From Antilocapra americana (taxonomy: Eukaryota > Chordata > Mammalia > Artiodactyla > Antilocapridae): 64,000 bases of DNA. Location of the stretch: positions 12,760,490-12,824,489 of the forward strand of contig ML661885.1 in NCBI GenBank assembly GCA_007570785.1, written 5' to 3'. The notes under the pieces were generated by a model. The model saw nothing but the letters and a program-made list of their open reading frames with translations. It did not search any database and was not told the DNA's origin. Both the position numbers and the translations under genes were made by a program. Shown in pieces: positions 36,546-47,864 of the stretch (position 1 is the first letter of the stretch; each line of letters begins with the position of its first letter).

Positions 36546-37698
36546 AAGAGGGCAGTGGAAATGTATTAATTATTAGAACTCCCTTCCTGTTTTGGTCACT
36601 TTATGCTTCAATTCTATTTTTTAAGAGCATAGGAGTCACTGAGTATTTTCCAAAGAAATTTTAAAATTTAAGTTTCTAGATAAGGAGTGTGAAATTGGAC
36701 CCAGTCGTCCAAAATTAAATCATTTGTATTTTTCTGTGAAACAGAAGCAATATTAGTCTTCCCAGTTAGGAAAAAAAGATAACTTACTATTTATGACTAT
36801 TTTTTGTAAGTTATGATGGACACCACAGATTTTCACCATTTGCTGGTATACTACATAGGAAGAAATATCCTGCTTCAGTATTCAAAAGCAGGGGTCATGG
36901 TTCAAGTGCAAACTCTGTGTGTGCTTGGTCTGTTGTTATGAGGTCCACAGCCACACGATGCTCTTGTAGAGCTAGCGTCTACCAAACATGGGGCTCAGAA
37001 AGTGCTTCAGACAAGGGAGGCTAACTTACTTAGGTAGCTGGTAACCTCCCCTCCAAATTCCCATCCTTTGGGCCATTTAAAATTGTCCTTCATTCTCTGC
37101 CTTTATTCCCAAGCCTATGGAATGGGGCAGAGCAGCTGATGGTTGAGCAGATTTGAGTGAAAGACCCCACCCGGCCGGGCCAGGCTGCCTAAGCTTTGAG
37201 AGATCTGCGTGGGTTCCTTTCATGGGAGCCTGTGTTCTGGACTGTGTAGCCTTGAGTGTGGGTCTCATGCAACCCAGCTTAACTCCTCAGGACAGAGAGG
37301 GTTTTATTTATGCTACCACCTGTGACAGCAATACAAATAAGTCTGGATGATGTGGTAAAGATGACGATTGGATTCTATTCATATTGACTGGTAGCTGGGC
37401 GGTTGGAAGCGCACAGAGAGAAGGAAGGATTCCACTCTGTCCTTTGGGCTGCTTTTGAACATTTGTTGGCTGCCAGCTCCTGAGAAAAATCAAGGTGGTG
37501 GCACGCAGAGCCACACAGAGTGTCCACCTCTAGTTGGCAGAGGCTTTGCCGAGTCCTCTGGCCCCAGAAAAATGTGACTTTCTTCAAACAACCTGGTAGG
37601 GGAGAGTAGGCGCAACCATGTCCCCACCTTTCCCCCTCTTCTGCCATCTGAAAAGGAAGAGCTCAGTGTATGAGATTTGAGCATAGATGAAGGAAAAA

Positions 37699-37925
37699 AG
37701 GGGCTTCCCAAGTGACACTAGTAGTAAAAAAAAACCTGCCTGCTAATGCAGGAGACATAAGAGACATGGGTACAACCCCTGGGTTGGGAAGATCCTCTAG
37801 AGAAGGAAATGGCTACCCACTCCAGTAGTCATGCCTAGAGAATCCCATGGAGAGAGAAGCCTGATGGGCTACATCAGGATCGAAAGAGTTAGACACAACT
37901 GAGCGACTTAGCATGCAGCACACAC
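37699..37925 (+). repeat. Bov-tA SINE with 10-bp target-site duplication
   Basis: GGGCTTCCCAAGTGACACTA to GACACAACTGAGCGACTTAG. GAAGGAAAAA is found at 37689-37698 and 37926-37935. A run of nine A in the head is unusual. Confidence 0.92.
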
Positions 37926-37969
37926 GAAGGAAAAAGGATGCCTTTCTTCTGAATGTGGGAAAGATGTCT

Positions 37970-38205
37970 ACTGAATATGTACTAAATACTGTGTCAAGTA
38001 CTTGCTGGGAATGTTTACACAGCTCCTTATTTCTTCAACAACCATGCAACCTAAAGGCTGTGATTCCTGAATTCTATATGAGGAAACTGAGTCACAGAAA
38101 GTGAAAATAACTGGCTCAGGTTCAAAAAGTTTGTAAGAGACAGAACCAGGATTCATGCCTAGCTTTCACCTGGTTTGATTCTAAGGTCCCTGCTCTTTCT
38201 AAAAC
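37970..38205 (-). repeat. MIR SINE remnant
   Basis: CTATATGAGGAAACTGAGTC, GAAAATAACTGGCTCAGG and AGAACCAGGATTCATGCC are a clear inverted MIR. Confidence 0.75.
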
Positions 38206-40035
38206 ACAATTTATTAAACTAGTAATAGTCTTAAAATATCAGACTGGTAGAGAAGTGAAAAGTATGCTTGGACTTTTCGTTGGGGTTTTAACTTCTTCTT
38301 TTCCTTTTCAAAACACGTTACCTTTCAAATTAATGGGAACATTATTATAAGAGCGGGACGTGACAGGGCGTTTATTGTTGCTGCTTCTTGGGTGGTTGTG
38401 GTATGTGGCCTTATGATTACACCCACAGTGAAAGTATGGCAAAGTCCCAGCGTGACACATCTTAACGTGTTTTATGGTTTGAAGGGGGGAATACCAAGGT
38501 TTTGCAAAACTGTACAACCTTGTGCAAGACCTTGATAGTAAAACACATACAAATGTAACTGTTTTAAAGTGTGGAAGTTTTACCTAAACATCTGATGTTC
38601 GCAAAAACGCACCATTCAAAATCTCCAGAAACACAAAACAAGAAGCTTAGTGATTTCTCCACTAAGATGATATCAGCACTGAGAAATGTGGCAACGTCAG
38701 AGCATTGTAACCTTGAACCGGTTATTTCTCCTAGAAAATTTTAGGACTATGATTTTATTCATTTGCTGATACCAAATTGAGATGAAACTGAGTTGATAAC
38801 CAATGAATCTTAAAAGAAAAAGAAGAAGAAAGAGATGAAGGTGACTAAGGCAGGCATTAAACAGACTCTGTGAAAGCTGAACATTATGATGATATAATTT
38901 TCATGGAGAAATCAGGAAAATATTCATTTTTAGAGTGGACTGGTATCAGAATCTGTCTTGTGGATGCCATGTGTATGTGTGTTTCAGTTCTTAGAAGACA
39001 GAACTACACTTGTAAACTTGTTCTATATAAAACTTAGCTCAATATTATCAGTATGAAAACGGAAAATGTTATGATGAAAATATGCAAACAGTTAGGATTT
39101 TATGATGGAGGGCAGCAGGCAAAGCTGCAAGCTCACGTGTAGAAACAGACATTATTTTTCTAAAATCTGCCTCTTAAATGTTATATAAAAAGCAGATTAA
39201 AAAAAAATCCAATATGAACTCTAAGGGGATGCATTCAAACACAGATGACAGGAGGTAACAGTCTCCCTGGCCCCAAAAGAAGGCAATGTATGAACACTTT
39301 ATGAGCATATATTGCCCTTGGGTGCTAAGACGCTGTTCGTACTTGCCTAATACAATTTTTTTTGGCACTACAAAGTCTGATGTGATTTTTAAAATACTAT
39401 CTTCTTAAATTTTTTTCTGCAGGCAAAAATATCAAAGGAAAGAGGAAGAAAATGAGCTCAGGGGAAAAAAAAAGAAAGAAAGACAAGAAAACCCAAGAAG
39501 AGAGCTGTCATCTTCTGTATTTCAACTTCACAAAAGAATTCTGTCTCGAGGTTGGGCTTTTCAAATCTCTTGTCATTCGGGATATGAAACTCTAATTTAG
39601 TGGCGTGGCCAGTTGAGGCTCAGACTTAAACATGCTGACGAGCTGAAACAAGAGGTGGCTCGCTTCCTTATTTCTGGTTTCCATCCTTGCCTGGCTCCTC
39701 ACTTGCAAATTCTGACAGTCACTCGCTGTGTGAGCTATGAAAATACCAAGGTGGCGTGGGATCAGTGGACACCTAATTGAGTTTTACTAGATGAAAAGTT
39801 ATATCACCCTGTCTCACCTTGGCCCCCTCAATCTTTAGGGGATTGCTGAATTTTATACAGAGCCTATTTATAAACCATTGCAAGTGATACCTGCATTCAT
39901 CTTGCACTGTGACATCATCTTCTCATCAATAATTTAAGCCTAAGAAATGGATTAAAGGGACTCTGAAGGGATTTCTCACACATGGAAAAACAGAAAGCAA
40001 CTCAACTCTCCAAAGTATTCATTTGGTCCTCTTAC

Positions 40036-40208
40036 CTTGTTCTTTGATCTGACGAATTTGCTTCACAGTTTCTTTTAAGATTGCACATTTGTCAGGTTTG
40101 AAGTTAAAGTTGTCTATGTCGTTAAAATTAGCAAAAATCAGCTCTGCAAGTTCTTCAATATATTTATTTTCCTGTTCACGGTTACGTTTCTCGGTGCTCC
40201 TTTTGGGG
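40036..40208 (-). CDS. NCOA2: NCOA2 bHLH exon (residues 29-87)
   Basis: The acceptor reads ...TTTTTCATAATAG and the donor is GTAAGA. The exon completes Ser29, runs from Pro30 to Gln86 and ends with the first base of Glu87. It carries most of the basic helix-loop-helix: a basic stretch [14 protein letters not shown] (31-44), helix 1 with [10 protein letters not shown] (45-54), a loop with [14 protein letters not shown] (56-69), and helix 2 with [17 protein letters not shown] (70-86). In p160 coactivators the bHLH-PAS region mediates protein-protein contacts rather than classical E-box binding; that role is family knowledge. Intron 2,659 bp upstream in the transcript and 34,791 bp downstream. 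The length (173 nt) is not a multiple of three, so skipping it would shift the frame. Confidence 0.97.
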
Positions 40209-41139
40209 CTATTATGAAAAAGATAAGAATGTTAACTACGTCCCAATAGAGAGCAAACAAAAGTTACATGTAAAAACATGGAAGAACTTTGGGGGGAAAA
40301 AATCCTGAATTTGCCCCCAATGTTGCATTTTTTTGGTTTGTTTTTAAATCAACCTTGTCCCCAGGTGGTAATTACAAATTCACTTATGCAATCATTTGTT
40401 CAATGTGTTTAGTGTCTCCCACTCCACTCTATGCTTCACAATGACAAGGATGATCTGCCCAGATTGTGCTTAAAGCAACACTTGGTACAAACGGGCTTCA
40501 AATTTATTATTGAATAAGTAAGAGTTTTAGAAATGGAAAGGAGCTCATGCTTATAAAAATTTAAGATTAAGAAAGGGAAGTTAAACTAGTTATAACAGGA
40601 ATAAATAAACTTCTCGACAAAATAATGAAAATAAATCCTCATCATTTCATACACTTCTTTAGGATGTTAATAATTAAACCCAGCGGTCTTTTAAGATAAT
40701 GTTAAAAAACCACAGTGCAGCTAGAAACAAAAGTGAAACTGATCCAGGGTCTCTGTTAACTGTTCAGCTGAATGACATGCAAAAAGTAAACAAATGGTCC
40801 AAGTTCAACTCGAGTTTTAAAATGTTAATGGAAAGGAAGGAAAAATAAAAACTGGCAAGATCTTCTCATCTGAATTTGATGAAGAGCAAACTCAGAGGTT
40901 CCCTTTGATAATTACAGGGTGTCATTTTTTTTTCTCAAATACAGCACAGAGTCCACTGGATGACATTCAAACAACACAACAAATAAGAAAAGCACACTGT
41001 TCAGAGTAGCAGCTTGCTATGTTCTTAATATGTAATTATTTCGATGTAATACCAATTTATAAAACTTTGCAATTTGTAATAGACATTTGTATGCTTGTAT
41101 TTACATAGTAGCATTATTTTCATGAACTAATAAACCTAA

Positions 41140-41235
41140 GACAGAACACAGTTTCTCTGTTTTACAGTGATTGCATGATTTGTCCAAGATCACTCAGTGA
41201 CCAGAACTGGGTTTTACTAAGTCTAATTTTTACTC
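41140..41235 (-). repeat. MIR SINE remnant
   Basis: GATTTGTCCAAGATCACTCA followed by GTGACCAGAACTGGGTTTT is the inverted MIR core. Confidence 0.6.
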
Positions 41236-41764
41236 CTGGCTTCTACGTTCTTAAGTCTGGAGAAAGGAAGGCCATGGCTGCCATGCACTAAAGAGCCAAA
41301 TTCCAATTCTGGATCCTTCTACCCCTTCTACCTCCCTCCGTCACCCCAGCCCCAACACGTGTGAGAAGGGAGAGCAGGGGTGGTGAGAGCCGTGCACATC
41401 CCCAGAACCAGCAGAACACTGGAAGAGAAGAGGCTCTATTTACCACCCGCCTCCTTGGCCAGGACCACGGCCGTGAAGGCAGTTTGACAGACAGGCTGAG
41501 GCTGGCCAGGGAGGACCATGGAATCCAGAGGGAGCACACAGGAGCTGGGGACTGGGGCTGTAGTGTGGTCAGTGGTCATTCAATCTGTTTATTTTGCTTG
41601 GCAAATAGATGGGAAAAAGGCTTTCTGCTCTTTCTCCTGCTCCCAGTGCTCTTCCCTAGTATTCCTCACCCAGTCTTTCTTTTGGCCATTGAATACAAGT
41701 GGCTGCTTAAATGTTAAAAGTATTTACATGATTTAAATCATCAAAACAGTGAAGTCTCTCTTCT

Positions 41765-42015
41765 ACCTCTGTTCCCTAGTCCTCATTCTGCCAAATGGGT
41801 AACAACTCTTGTGTCTCCTAATTACCCTAAAACCATACAGATTCCTATTTTCTTTTTCTGGACAAATGGTAGGATACCATACACATTTTCTGAACCTTGC
41901 TTTTCCTCTTTAACAATATTCTTAAGAAACTGCTAAATATCAAGCCACAAAGACTGTCCTCACTCTTTTTCAGAGCTATATTGTGTGTGGATGTGTCACA
42001 GCAATTTACATAGCT
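41765..42015 (-). repeat. Ancient L1M LINE fragment, part 1
   Basis: TCTGAACCTTGCTTTTCCTC, AACAATATTCTTAAGAAAC and ATTGTGTGTGGATGTGTCAC are the inverted 3' region of an old mammalian L1. Confidence 0.65.
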
Positions 42016-42149
42016 CCCTGAGAAGAAAATGGCAACCCACTCCGGCGTTCTTGCCTGGAGAATCCCAGCGACGGCAGAACTTGGTGGGTTGCCATCTATG
42101 GGGTCGCACAGAGACGGACACGACTGAAGCGACTTAGCAGCAGCAGCAG
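42016..42149 (+). repeat. BovA SINE inside L1M
   Basis: GAGAAGAAAATGGCAACCCA, CTCCGGCGTTCTTGCCTGG, TCTATGGGGTCGCACAGAG and CGACTTAGCAGCAGCAGC. L1M-like text continues on both sides. Confidence 0.9.
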
Positions 42150-42372
42150 ATACAAATGTTTAGGGTTTTCCCAATGTTTTGTGTTTATGATCAGTGTTGT
42201 AATGAGCAACCTCATACATAAGTTATTTTGCATGTGTCAAGGTATACCATTGGAAAATTCCTAGAAATGGAACTGCTAGTTCAAAGAGGACATGCATTTA
42301 TAATTTTAACAGATACTGCTACGTTACCCCACATAGGGGTCCTAACAACCCATACTTCCACCCATAATATGT
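42150..42372 (-). repeat. Ancient L1M LINE fragment, part 2
   Basis: AATGAGCAACCTCATACAT, AAATTCCTAGAAATGGAACT and GGTCCTAACAACCCATACTT continue the L1M interrupted by BovA. Confidence 0.65.
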
Positions 42373-42867
42373 AACATAAAACTTGTTTTAAAAATTATTT
42401 GTTTTATTCACTGAAGATCCTCAGTCTTTGTAATCAACTCAAAAGCAATGGGATTTAACATTTCATTTCTTGCTCTTAGAAGGAAAGAAAGAGAAAAGAA
42501 GAAAAAAAAGCTGGTACTTCTTAGCAGCAAACCTTCTTACTATGGGATCTCTTGTCTTTATGACATTCTAAAAGCAAAAAGGAGTAAAAATGTGAACATC
42601 CAAGATTATGTAGAATAAACTGGTTTTAAGAGTCAGAGTACACAGGGAACCTGGAGGAAGTATGGAGCTTGCCTCTTCTTGTAAGAATAAAATCTGCAAC
42701 CGAATAGCATATCTAAAATACAAGTTAAATAATACTATCCAAAGGCTTGACAGTTAAGGAAAAAAACCAAAGAGAGCATGTGAATCAGGTGTGAAACAGA
42801 TACAATAAAACATCAAATCCAAGGCTCAGGTGTGAGCGGCTCTCCTGGGCCATGGTGAGAGTCTCAC

Positions 42868-42972
42868 CTGGGTCCGAGCTGGTCAGGACATTCCTTGCGC
42901 TTCCGCGTCTCTGCCCTGGATGGGTCAGGGGTGTTTTCTCCCATCCCACTCATCTTGAACACATATCAGCAA
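42868..42972 (-). CDS. NCOA2: NCOA2 first coding exon (start codon, residues 1-28)
   Basis: On the minus strand the exon follows a pyrimidine-rich acceptor (TGTGTTTTCTGTTTCAG). It has 19 nt of 5' UTR, then ATG at 42953-42951, and ends ...GGACCCAG before a GTGAGA donor. It encodes [20 protein letters not shown] and then ECPDQLGP, with two bases of Ser29. The cluster RKRK at residues 17-20 is basic and fits the nuclear-localisation and basic region at the front of the family's bHLH domain. The start context has A at -3 and A at +4. I chose this start because it gives the family's known N-terminus; Met4 is a possible in-frame alternative. An upstream ATG at 42964-42962 opens a four-codon frame that stops across the main start. 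Confidence 0.96.
42950..42964 (-). promoter_or_regulatory. Minimal upstream reading frame overlapping the NCOA2 start
   Basis: In the short 5' UTR part of the first coding exon, ATG TGT TCA AGA TGA reads as a four-codon frame. Its TGA (42952-42950) overlaps the main ATG (42953-42951) as ATGA. The upstream ATG has G at -3. Such an overlap can lower or tune initiation at the main start; that effect is an inference here. Confidence 0.6.
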
Positions 42973-44341
42973 CTGAAACAGAAAACACAGAGAGAGCAAG
43001 TGAGGAGAGCTGATGGCCTATTCTGCCAACAATAAAAAGAGCTTTGAGTTCAATCAGCAGTCTGACAACAGTAACTAACACACCGTTTTAATTTATGTAC
43101 GTGTATAATTCCTAATGAGAAGACCTTTTTTTTTTTGGTAACCCTACTTAAGTTAAATAAATGTCAAGGTGAACAATTAGAAAACAAACAAGCCTACCTC
43201 AGTGGGCCCACTCTTCCAACAGGAGCTGTATGTCAACAGCACCTGAACTACGATCTGCTAGCCTGGTCTACTGCCAGCCTCCAGTTTCAGGAGGAACAGT
43301 GCCCCACATGAGAACTACAGGTGCTGTCAGGGGCTCCTCCCAGTCTCTGTTTGGGGTTGGCCAACGTCACATTTGTACTGCAATCACTCACTTGTGACAA
43401 ACAGCCTCAGGAAGAGGCAGTGCCTCGCCCCAAAGTTGTGCTTCCAAATCTGACCAGGTTGCTCTGACACCCCTGTCCTGGTGAGCAATGTCCCTCAAAC
43501 AGGATCTCCCCCACCCCTCACCAGGCCCTCCTCTCCCAGTGGCTCCCTCCCTGAGCAGTGACTTACTCTCACATCCTGCCACCCAGACTCTCTCTACCTC
43601 CCTCCCTGATTCTAGCTGCTGTCACCAAAGGTCTTAAGATGCACTCAAAAGTCAGGAACATTATTGACCTTAGTGCAGGAGGCCACTTATTGGCCCACTT
43701 GCTGAATTCCTTTCCGTAAGAAAATAAAAGGATATATAGTAAGAGAATCAGTGTGTTCACATGGGTCATCATGAACACCATCAAAACAACATTTATATCT
43801 GCAAATAACAAGAGCGACAGAGGTTTACATTTCAAAAGACTATGCAAAAGGACTGGCAAAGATTTTGAGGAAATGGAAGATGGTTGTTACTCAAGGTGTT
43901 TAATAATTGCTCAGCAAAGAATAAACCCCAGCCCCAAAAGTTTAAGTCAGCATTTAGCAATCTCTCCTTGAGTTCCAATTCTACGCCACTTCCTCCTGCC
44001 TTTTGTCCTCCAGGCTTTGAAAACCACCTTCGCCCTCCCTTCCCTTCCAGCAGTGGCTTTTCATCCTACCCAGCCTGGAAAAATCAGAGGGAAGGGTGAG
44101 TTGGGAGAAGATCAGGGACTTACAGATGACGCTGGAAGAATGATAGGTCCATTGAGAGCAAGGACAAGGAGACAGGTGGGCTACGAGGGTCCACCTCCTA
44201 GCCAGGCAGGCCCGATGGTGAGAGCACTGTCATATACCCATCCAACCGCCCGGCTGCACCCAGGCTGGGATCTGGGTGCTCCAGCCAGCACACTCATGTC
44301 TTCTGGCCTCAACTCTGATCCAAGTGGGGAAGGGAATTATA

Positions 44342-44373
44342 TACATATATATATTTTTTTTTTTTTTTTTTGA
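44342..44373. repeat. AT/poly-T tract
   Basis: ATATATAT passing into a run of eighteen T. Confidence 0.9.
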
Positions 44374-44669
44374 GGAATCACATGTAAGGAGAACCAACAG
44401 ACACTGGATCAGTTGAGGTAGGTGGTGCCAATTACATTCTATTCCAGAGGCTGCATCAGGAGGGGACAATTCTGGAAGCTAGTGTGGGAGGTTCCTGATG
44501 TTGGGAGTGACATAACTAACAGCCAAGGCCCCGTCGGGCACTCACAGGTTTGGGCTGATAAGTATAATCTTTATTTAGTTACTGTACATTTAGCATTTAT
44601 TCTGCATCGAGCAATTGCCAGATATAATTTAATCAGCAAAAACAGACTGTGAGAAGCTGGAGAGCAAAG

Positions 44670-44795
44670 AGGCAGGAACCATACCCAAGCTTCACGTTAG
44701 TTATGGAACCTTAAGAAGTTATCTCTCGTGCCTCGATTACCTTTTCTGTAAAATGGGGATAACCATTATCATCCATAGCACAGGGGCATGGAGCG
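44670..44795 (+). repeat. MIR SINE remnant
   Basis: GTTATGGAACCTTAAGAAGT, CTCGTGCCTCGATTACC and TTCTGTAAAATGGGGATAAC in MIR order. Confidence 0.75.
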
Positions 44796-45266
44796 GATCA
44801 GCAAAGGGTGGAAGTGGGACTGACACACAGGTTTACATGTTCTATTCTTCGCTACAAAGTTACGGTAAGGGGTTGCTTCATCAACACAGCCATTCTTCCT
44901 CAGATCAGGAGTCACAGGTCAGGTGCAAGAAGCACCAAGATCTGGACTGCCTGACTCCCAAACTCTAATCCCTACCCCTTCCCTAAATATCATTCATTCA
45001 TTAATTCCTTCAAAGACTGCCTGCCCACTGCTGTGACTTCAGGCTTGGTGTGTGAGGGCCATGAGAAGGGATGGCCCTTCTCTAGAAGATGGGGGAGAGG
45101 AGAGAAATTTATGCAGGAGATTTATATAGGAAAAGCTCCACTAAGGAGAAACAGGTGTCCTTTGTACTGTGAGACACTCTGCTGGTGGGGAGGGAGCAGG
45201 GTCTGAGCTGGGCTGTGAGCAGGTGTGGCAGTTGCTAGGGCATCGCAGGAGGTATAAAAGTGGGGG

Positions 45267-45580
45267 GCTTCCCTTGTGGTCCAGTGGTTAAGAATCCACC
45301 TTGCAATGCAGAGGACACCAGTACGATCCCTGATCTAGGAAGATCCCACATCTATGGGGCAACTGGACCCATGTGCCACAACTATCGAGCCTGCACTCTA
45401 GAGCCCAGGAACTACAACTAGTGGGTCCACCTGCAGCAACTCCTGAAGCCCACCGCTGGTGCTCCGCAACAAGAGGAGCCACCTCAATGAGAAGCCCGCA
45501 CGCTGCAACTAGAGAAAGCCCATTCACAGCAACAAAAACCAAACACAGCCCAAGATAAAAATAAATAAACCAATATTTAA
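45267..45580 (+). repeat. Long CHR-2-type SINE
   Basis: Full-length form: GGCTTCCCTTGTGGTCCAGT, GAGCCTGCACTCTAGAGCCC, CCGCAACAAGAGGAGCC, ACGCTGCAACTAGAGAAAGC and an AAAATAAATAAA tail. Confidence 0.95.
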
Positions 45581-46174
45581 AAGGACAGACAGGGAAGCAA
45601 AAACACCAGAATCCAGCGCTGATGACACCTTCCAAACATTCCCTTTCAGTATTTCTCCTAGAACCACAGTTCCCATGGCTTCACTCATGAGCACGTAAAA
45701 AACACAACCCCCAAACCATTACTCATCCGATCTGAGTGAGCTCTCAACAAACGACCTAGGGGATTTCCACCCTGGAAATAGCTTTCTATCAATCAAAAAA
45801 CACTTTTATCATCAAAATGGAATCCCTAATCTGTAACAAAACACCCCATATAGAAGGTATATGTGATAAGTTTGTTGATAAAAAAGGCCACCCCCCCAAA
45901 AGTATTTAATAGTAATACTACAGAATGATCAGAAAGCTTCTCAACGTTTAGCTAAAATAAGAGACTGATTTACTTAAAAGTCATATATACTCAGTTTGGG
46001 GATTTAACATTAGCATCAGCATCATCTACTTTTACTTTTCCCCAAATCTATGTCAAATAATTGTAACTCTGCGTGAAGGGGCAGCACTGACGCATTTCAA
46101 CAAAGCACTGGACAGAAGGGAGGTGTGAGGTCAGGGGCACACGGGTTCTGGTCTAAGGACAGTAAGACCATTGG

Positions 46175-46380
46175 AGCAGAGCTGTAAAGAGCCTGCCTGC
46201 TAATGAAGGAGACATAAGAGACTTGAGTTCTCCCTGGGCTGGGAAGATCACCTGGAGGAGGGCGTGGCAACCCGCTCCAGCATTCTTGCCTGGAGAGTCC
46301 CATGGACAGAGAAGCCTAGCGGGCTACAGTCCTTGGGGTCACAAAGAGTTGAACATGACTGAAATGACCTGGCACGCATG
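46175..46380 (+). repeat. Bov-tA SINE (first of three)
   Basis: GCCTGCCTGCTAATGAAGGA, GGGCTGGGAAGATCACCTGG, GCAACCCGCTCCAGCATTC and GAACATGACTGAAATGACC. Confidence 0.92.
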
Positions 46381-46410
46381 CATGTTTAATATTTCACTTG
46401 TACCTACCCA

Positions 46411-46617
46411 GGGCTTCCCTGGTAGCTCAAACGGTAAAGCATCTGCCTGCAATGTGGGAGACCTGGGTTCGATCCCTGGGTCGGGAAGATCCTGTGGAGA
46501 AGGAAATGGCAACCCACTCCAGTACTCTTGCATGGAAAATTCCATGGATGGAGGAGCCTGGTAAGCTACAGTCCATGGGATTGCAAAGAGTCGGACATGA
46601 CTGAGCAACTTTACTGG
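46411..46617 (+). repeat. Bov-tA SINE with 18-bp target-site duplication (second of three)
   Basis: Well preserved: GGGCTTCCCTGGTAGCTCAA to CGGACATGACTGAGCAACTT. The 18-mer ending GTACCTACCCA is at 46393-46410 and, with one mismatch, at 46618-46635; its first six bases may come from the SINE tail. Confidence 0.95.
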
Positions 46618-46726
46618 TTCACTGGTACCTACCCAAGGCTGGCTCACAAACCACTCTATTTGTAGCTTGAAGTTATTTAAATACCAACTTTCCTCTTTTA
46701 TTATTATGCAATGGCACCTTAACGCA

Positions 46727-46927
46727 GCTTCCCTGGAGGCTCAGATGGTAAAGAATCCACCTGCCAATGCAGGAGATAGTTCAATCCCTGGGTGGGGAAG
46801 ACCACCTGGAGAAGGGAATGGCCACCCACTGTAGTATTCTTGCCTGGGAAATCCATGGAAAGAGGAGCCTGGTGGGCTACAGACCTTGGGGTCGCAAAAG
46901 AGGCAGACACAACTTAGCAACTAAACA
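46727..46927 (+). repeat. Bov-tA SINE (third of three)
   Basis: GCTTCCCTGGAGGCTCAGAT to CAGACACAACTTAGCAACTA. Confidence 0.93.
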
Positions 46928-47605
46928 ACCTTCAACACATTTATTCAAAACATAAAAATTCCAGCTTTTCAAATTTCTTGTTTTTCTGTGTCTGCCCCAT
47001 ATGTCATCTTTTTCAAGCAACTTCCCTGGGCTATGTGTGTCCAGGACACATTGCCCGCCAACCTTTAAACCACCAGAGGGAAGGAAAAGGACAGGGGTGT
47101 GTGTAGGCACTGGCCAAGTTGGGGACAGGCGGATACACTCTGCCAGCTACAGTAATCAGGGTGAGATGCCCCTATTGAATCACTGCTCACCTGAGGGGTA
47201 AAAAACTCTCAGATGGGAAAAAAAGGAAGGAGTGATTTGAGTATTGGAGGGAGAGGAGGCACGTGGGGAAGGTGGTGACAGGAGTGGACGGCTCCTGCTT
47301 GCCTCTCTCCCGCCTGCCACAGGGCCAAAAGCAGACGGAACCCCACAGAAGACACACGTATTTACACTCTGCTCCTCAGCAGGCGAAACTACCAATGACA
47401 GGGCCCTCATCATAAAGAACCAAAGGGCTCTAACCTCAGCCTTTCTGATGTTCTGAACAGCCCTGTCAATCTTCAGCTTCATGACAGAATACAGGTGTGC
47501 AAGGCTGTGTGCACATGTGCCTAGGTGAGTTGATTTTTTTTTGCCACCCAAATAACACAGATAAAAACCAAAGACAGACAGATCTATGGCTTCCAGTATG
47601 CATGC

Positions 47606-47806
47606 GTGCGTGCTCAGTCGCTTCAGTCATATTTCACTCTATGGGACCCTTTGGACCATAGCTTGCCATGGGATTCTCCAGGCAAGAACATTGGAGTGGG
47701 TTGCCATGCCCTACTCCAGGGCAATCTTCCTGACCCCGGGATAGAACTCTCGTCTCTCATGTCTCCTGCACTGGGGGGTTCTTTACCACTAGTGCCTGGG
47801 AAGCCC
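47606..47806 (-). repeat. Bov-tA SINE with target-site duplication
   Basis: Inverted Bov-tA from GTGCTCAGTCGCTTCAGTC to GTGCCTGGGAAGCC. TCCAGTATGCATGC (47592-47605) and TCCAGTCTGCATGC (47807-47820) flank it, 13 of 14 matching. Confidence 0.93.
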
Positions 47807-47864
47807 TCCAGTCTGCATGCACACATAGAAAAATCACTGAAAATAAAAGAAACTGCCAGGCATA

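Larger units (their letters stand above)
5245..40035 (-). other. NCOA2 intron between bHLH and linker exons (34,791 bp)
   Basis: A long intron filled with the SINEs, LINEs and simple repeats listed separately. In stretches 5245-6150, 8000-10670, 10816-12948, 13170-16040, 17113-18000, 18150-20440, 21966-23490, 25140-26480, 32240-33260, 34400-36330 and 38210-40035 I recognise no gene and, except for short MIR/L2-like scraps, no repeat. Part of this sequence may be old regulatory DNA, which needs comparison between species to show. Confidence 0.85.
40209..42867 (-). other. NCOA2 intron between start and bHLH exons (2,659 bp)
   Basis: It contains a MIR (41140-41235) and an old L1M split by BovA (41765-42372). 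In 40209-41130, 41236-41764 and 42373-42867 I see no gene or named repeat; the 118-codon frame at 41361-41717 has no recognisable domain. Confidence 0.85.
1..42972 (-). other. NCOA2: NCOA2 gene, 5' coding part (partial, continues past both window ends)
   Basis: Four minus-strand exons join in frame to give the N-terminal 180 residues of nuclear receptor coactivator 2. This protein is a p160 nuclear coactivator that binds ligand-activated nuclear receptors and recruits CBP/p300 and CARM1. Each exon has AG/GT borders, and the codon phases fit: 86 coding nt, then 173, 104 and 178 nt, with split codons S29 and E87, a clean break after E121, and split V181. NCOA1 and NCOA3 are excluded by the residues at the start of PAS-A ([13 protein letters not shown]), the linker [14 protein letters not shown] and the N-terminus [20 protein letters not shown]. 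The receptor-interaction LXXLL boxes and the activation domains are not in this window. The transcription start is probably beyond position 64000. Confidence 0.96.

Noticed and set aside
41361..41717. 118-residue plus-strand frame in the NCOA2 intron
   Set aside because: No start context, domain or repeat structure supports it; it is a chance frame in a GC-richer stretch.
44017..44373. 118-residue frame ending in polyphenylalanine
   Set aside because: The end is a poly-T tract, and the remainder has no recognisable domain.
46165..46935. CRISPR-like or tandem repeat array
   Set aside because: The similar units are three independently inserted SINEs with unequal spacing; one has its own target-site duplication.
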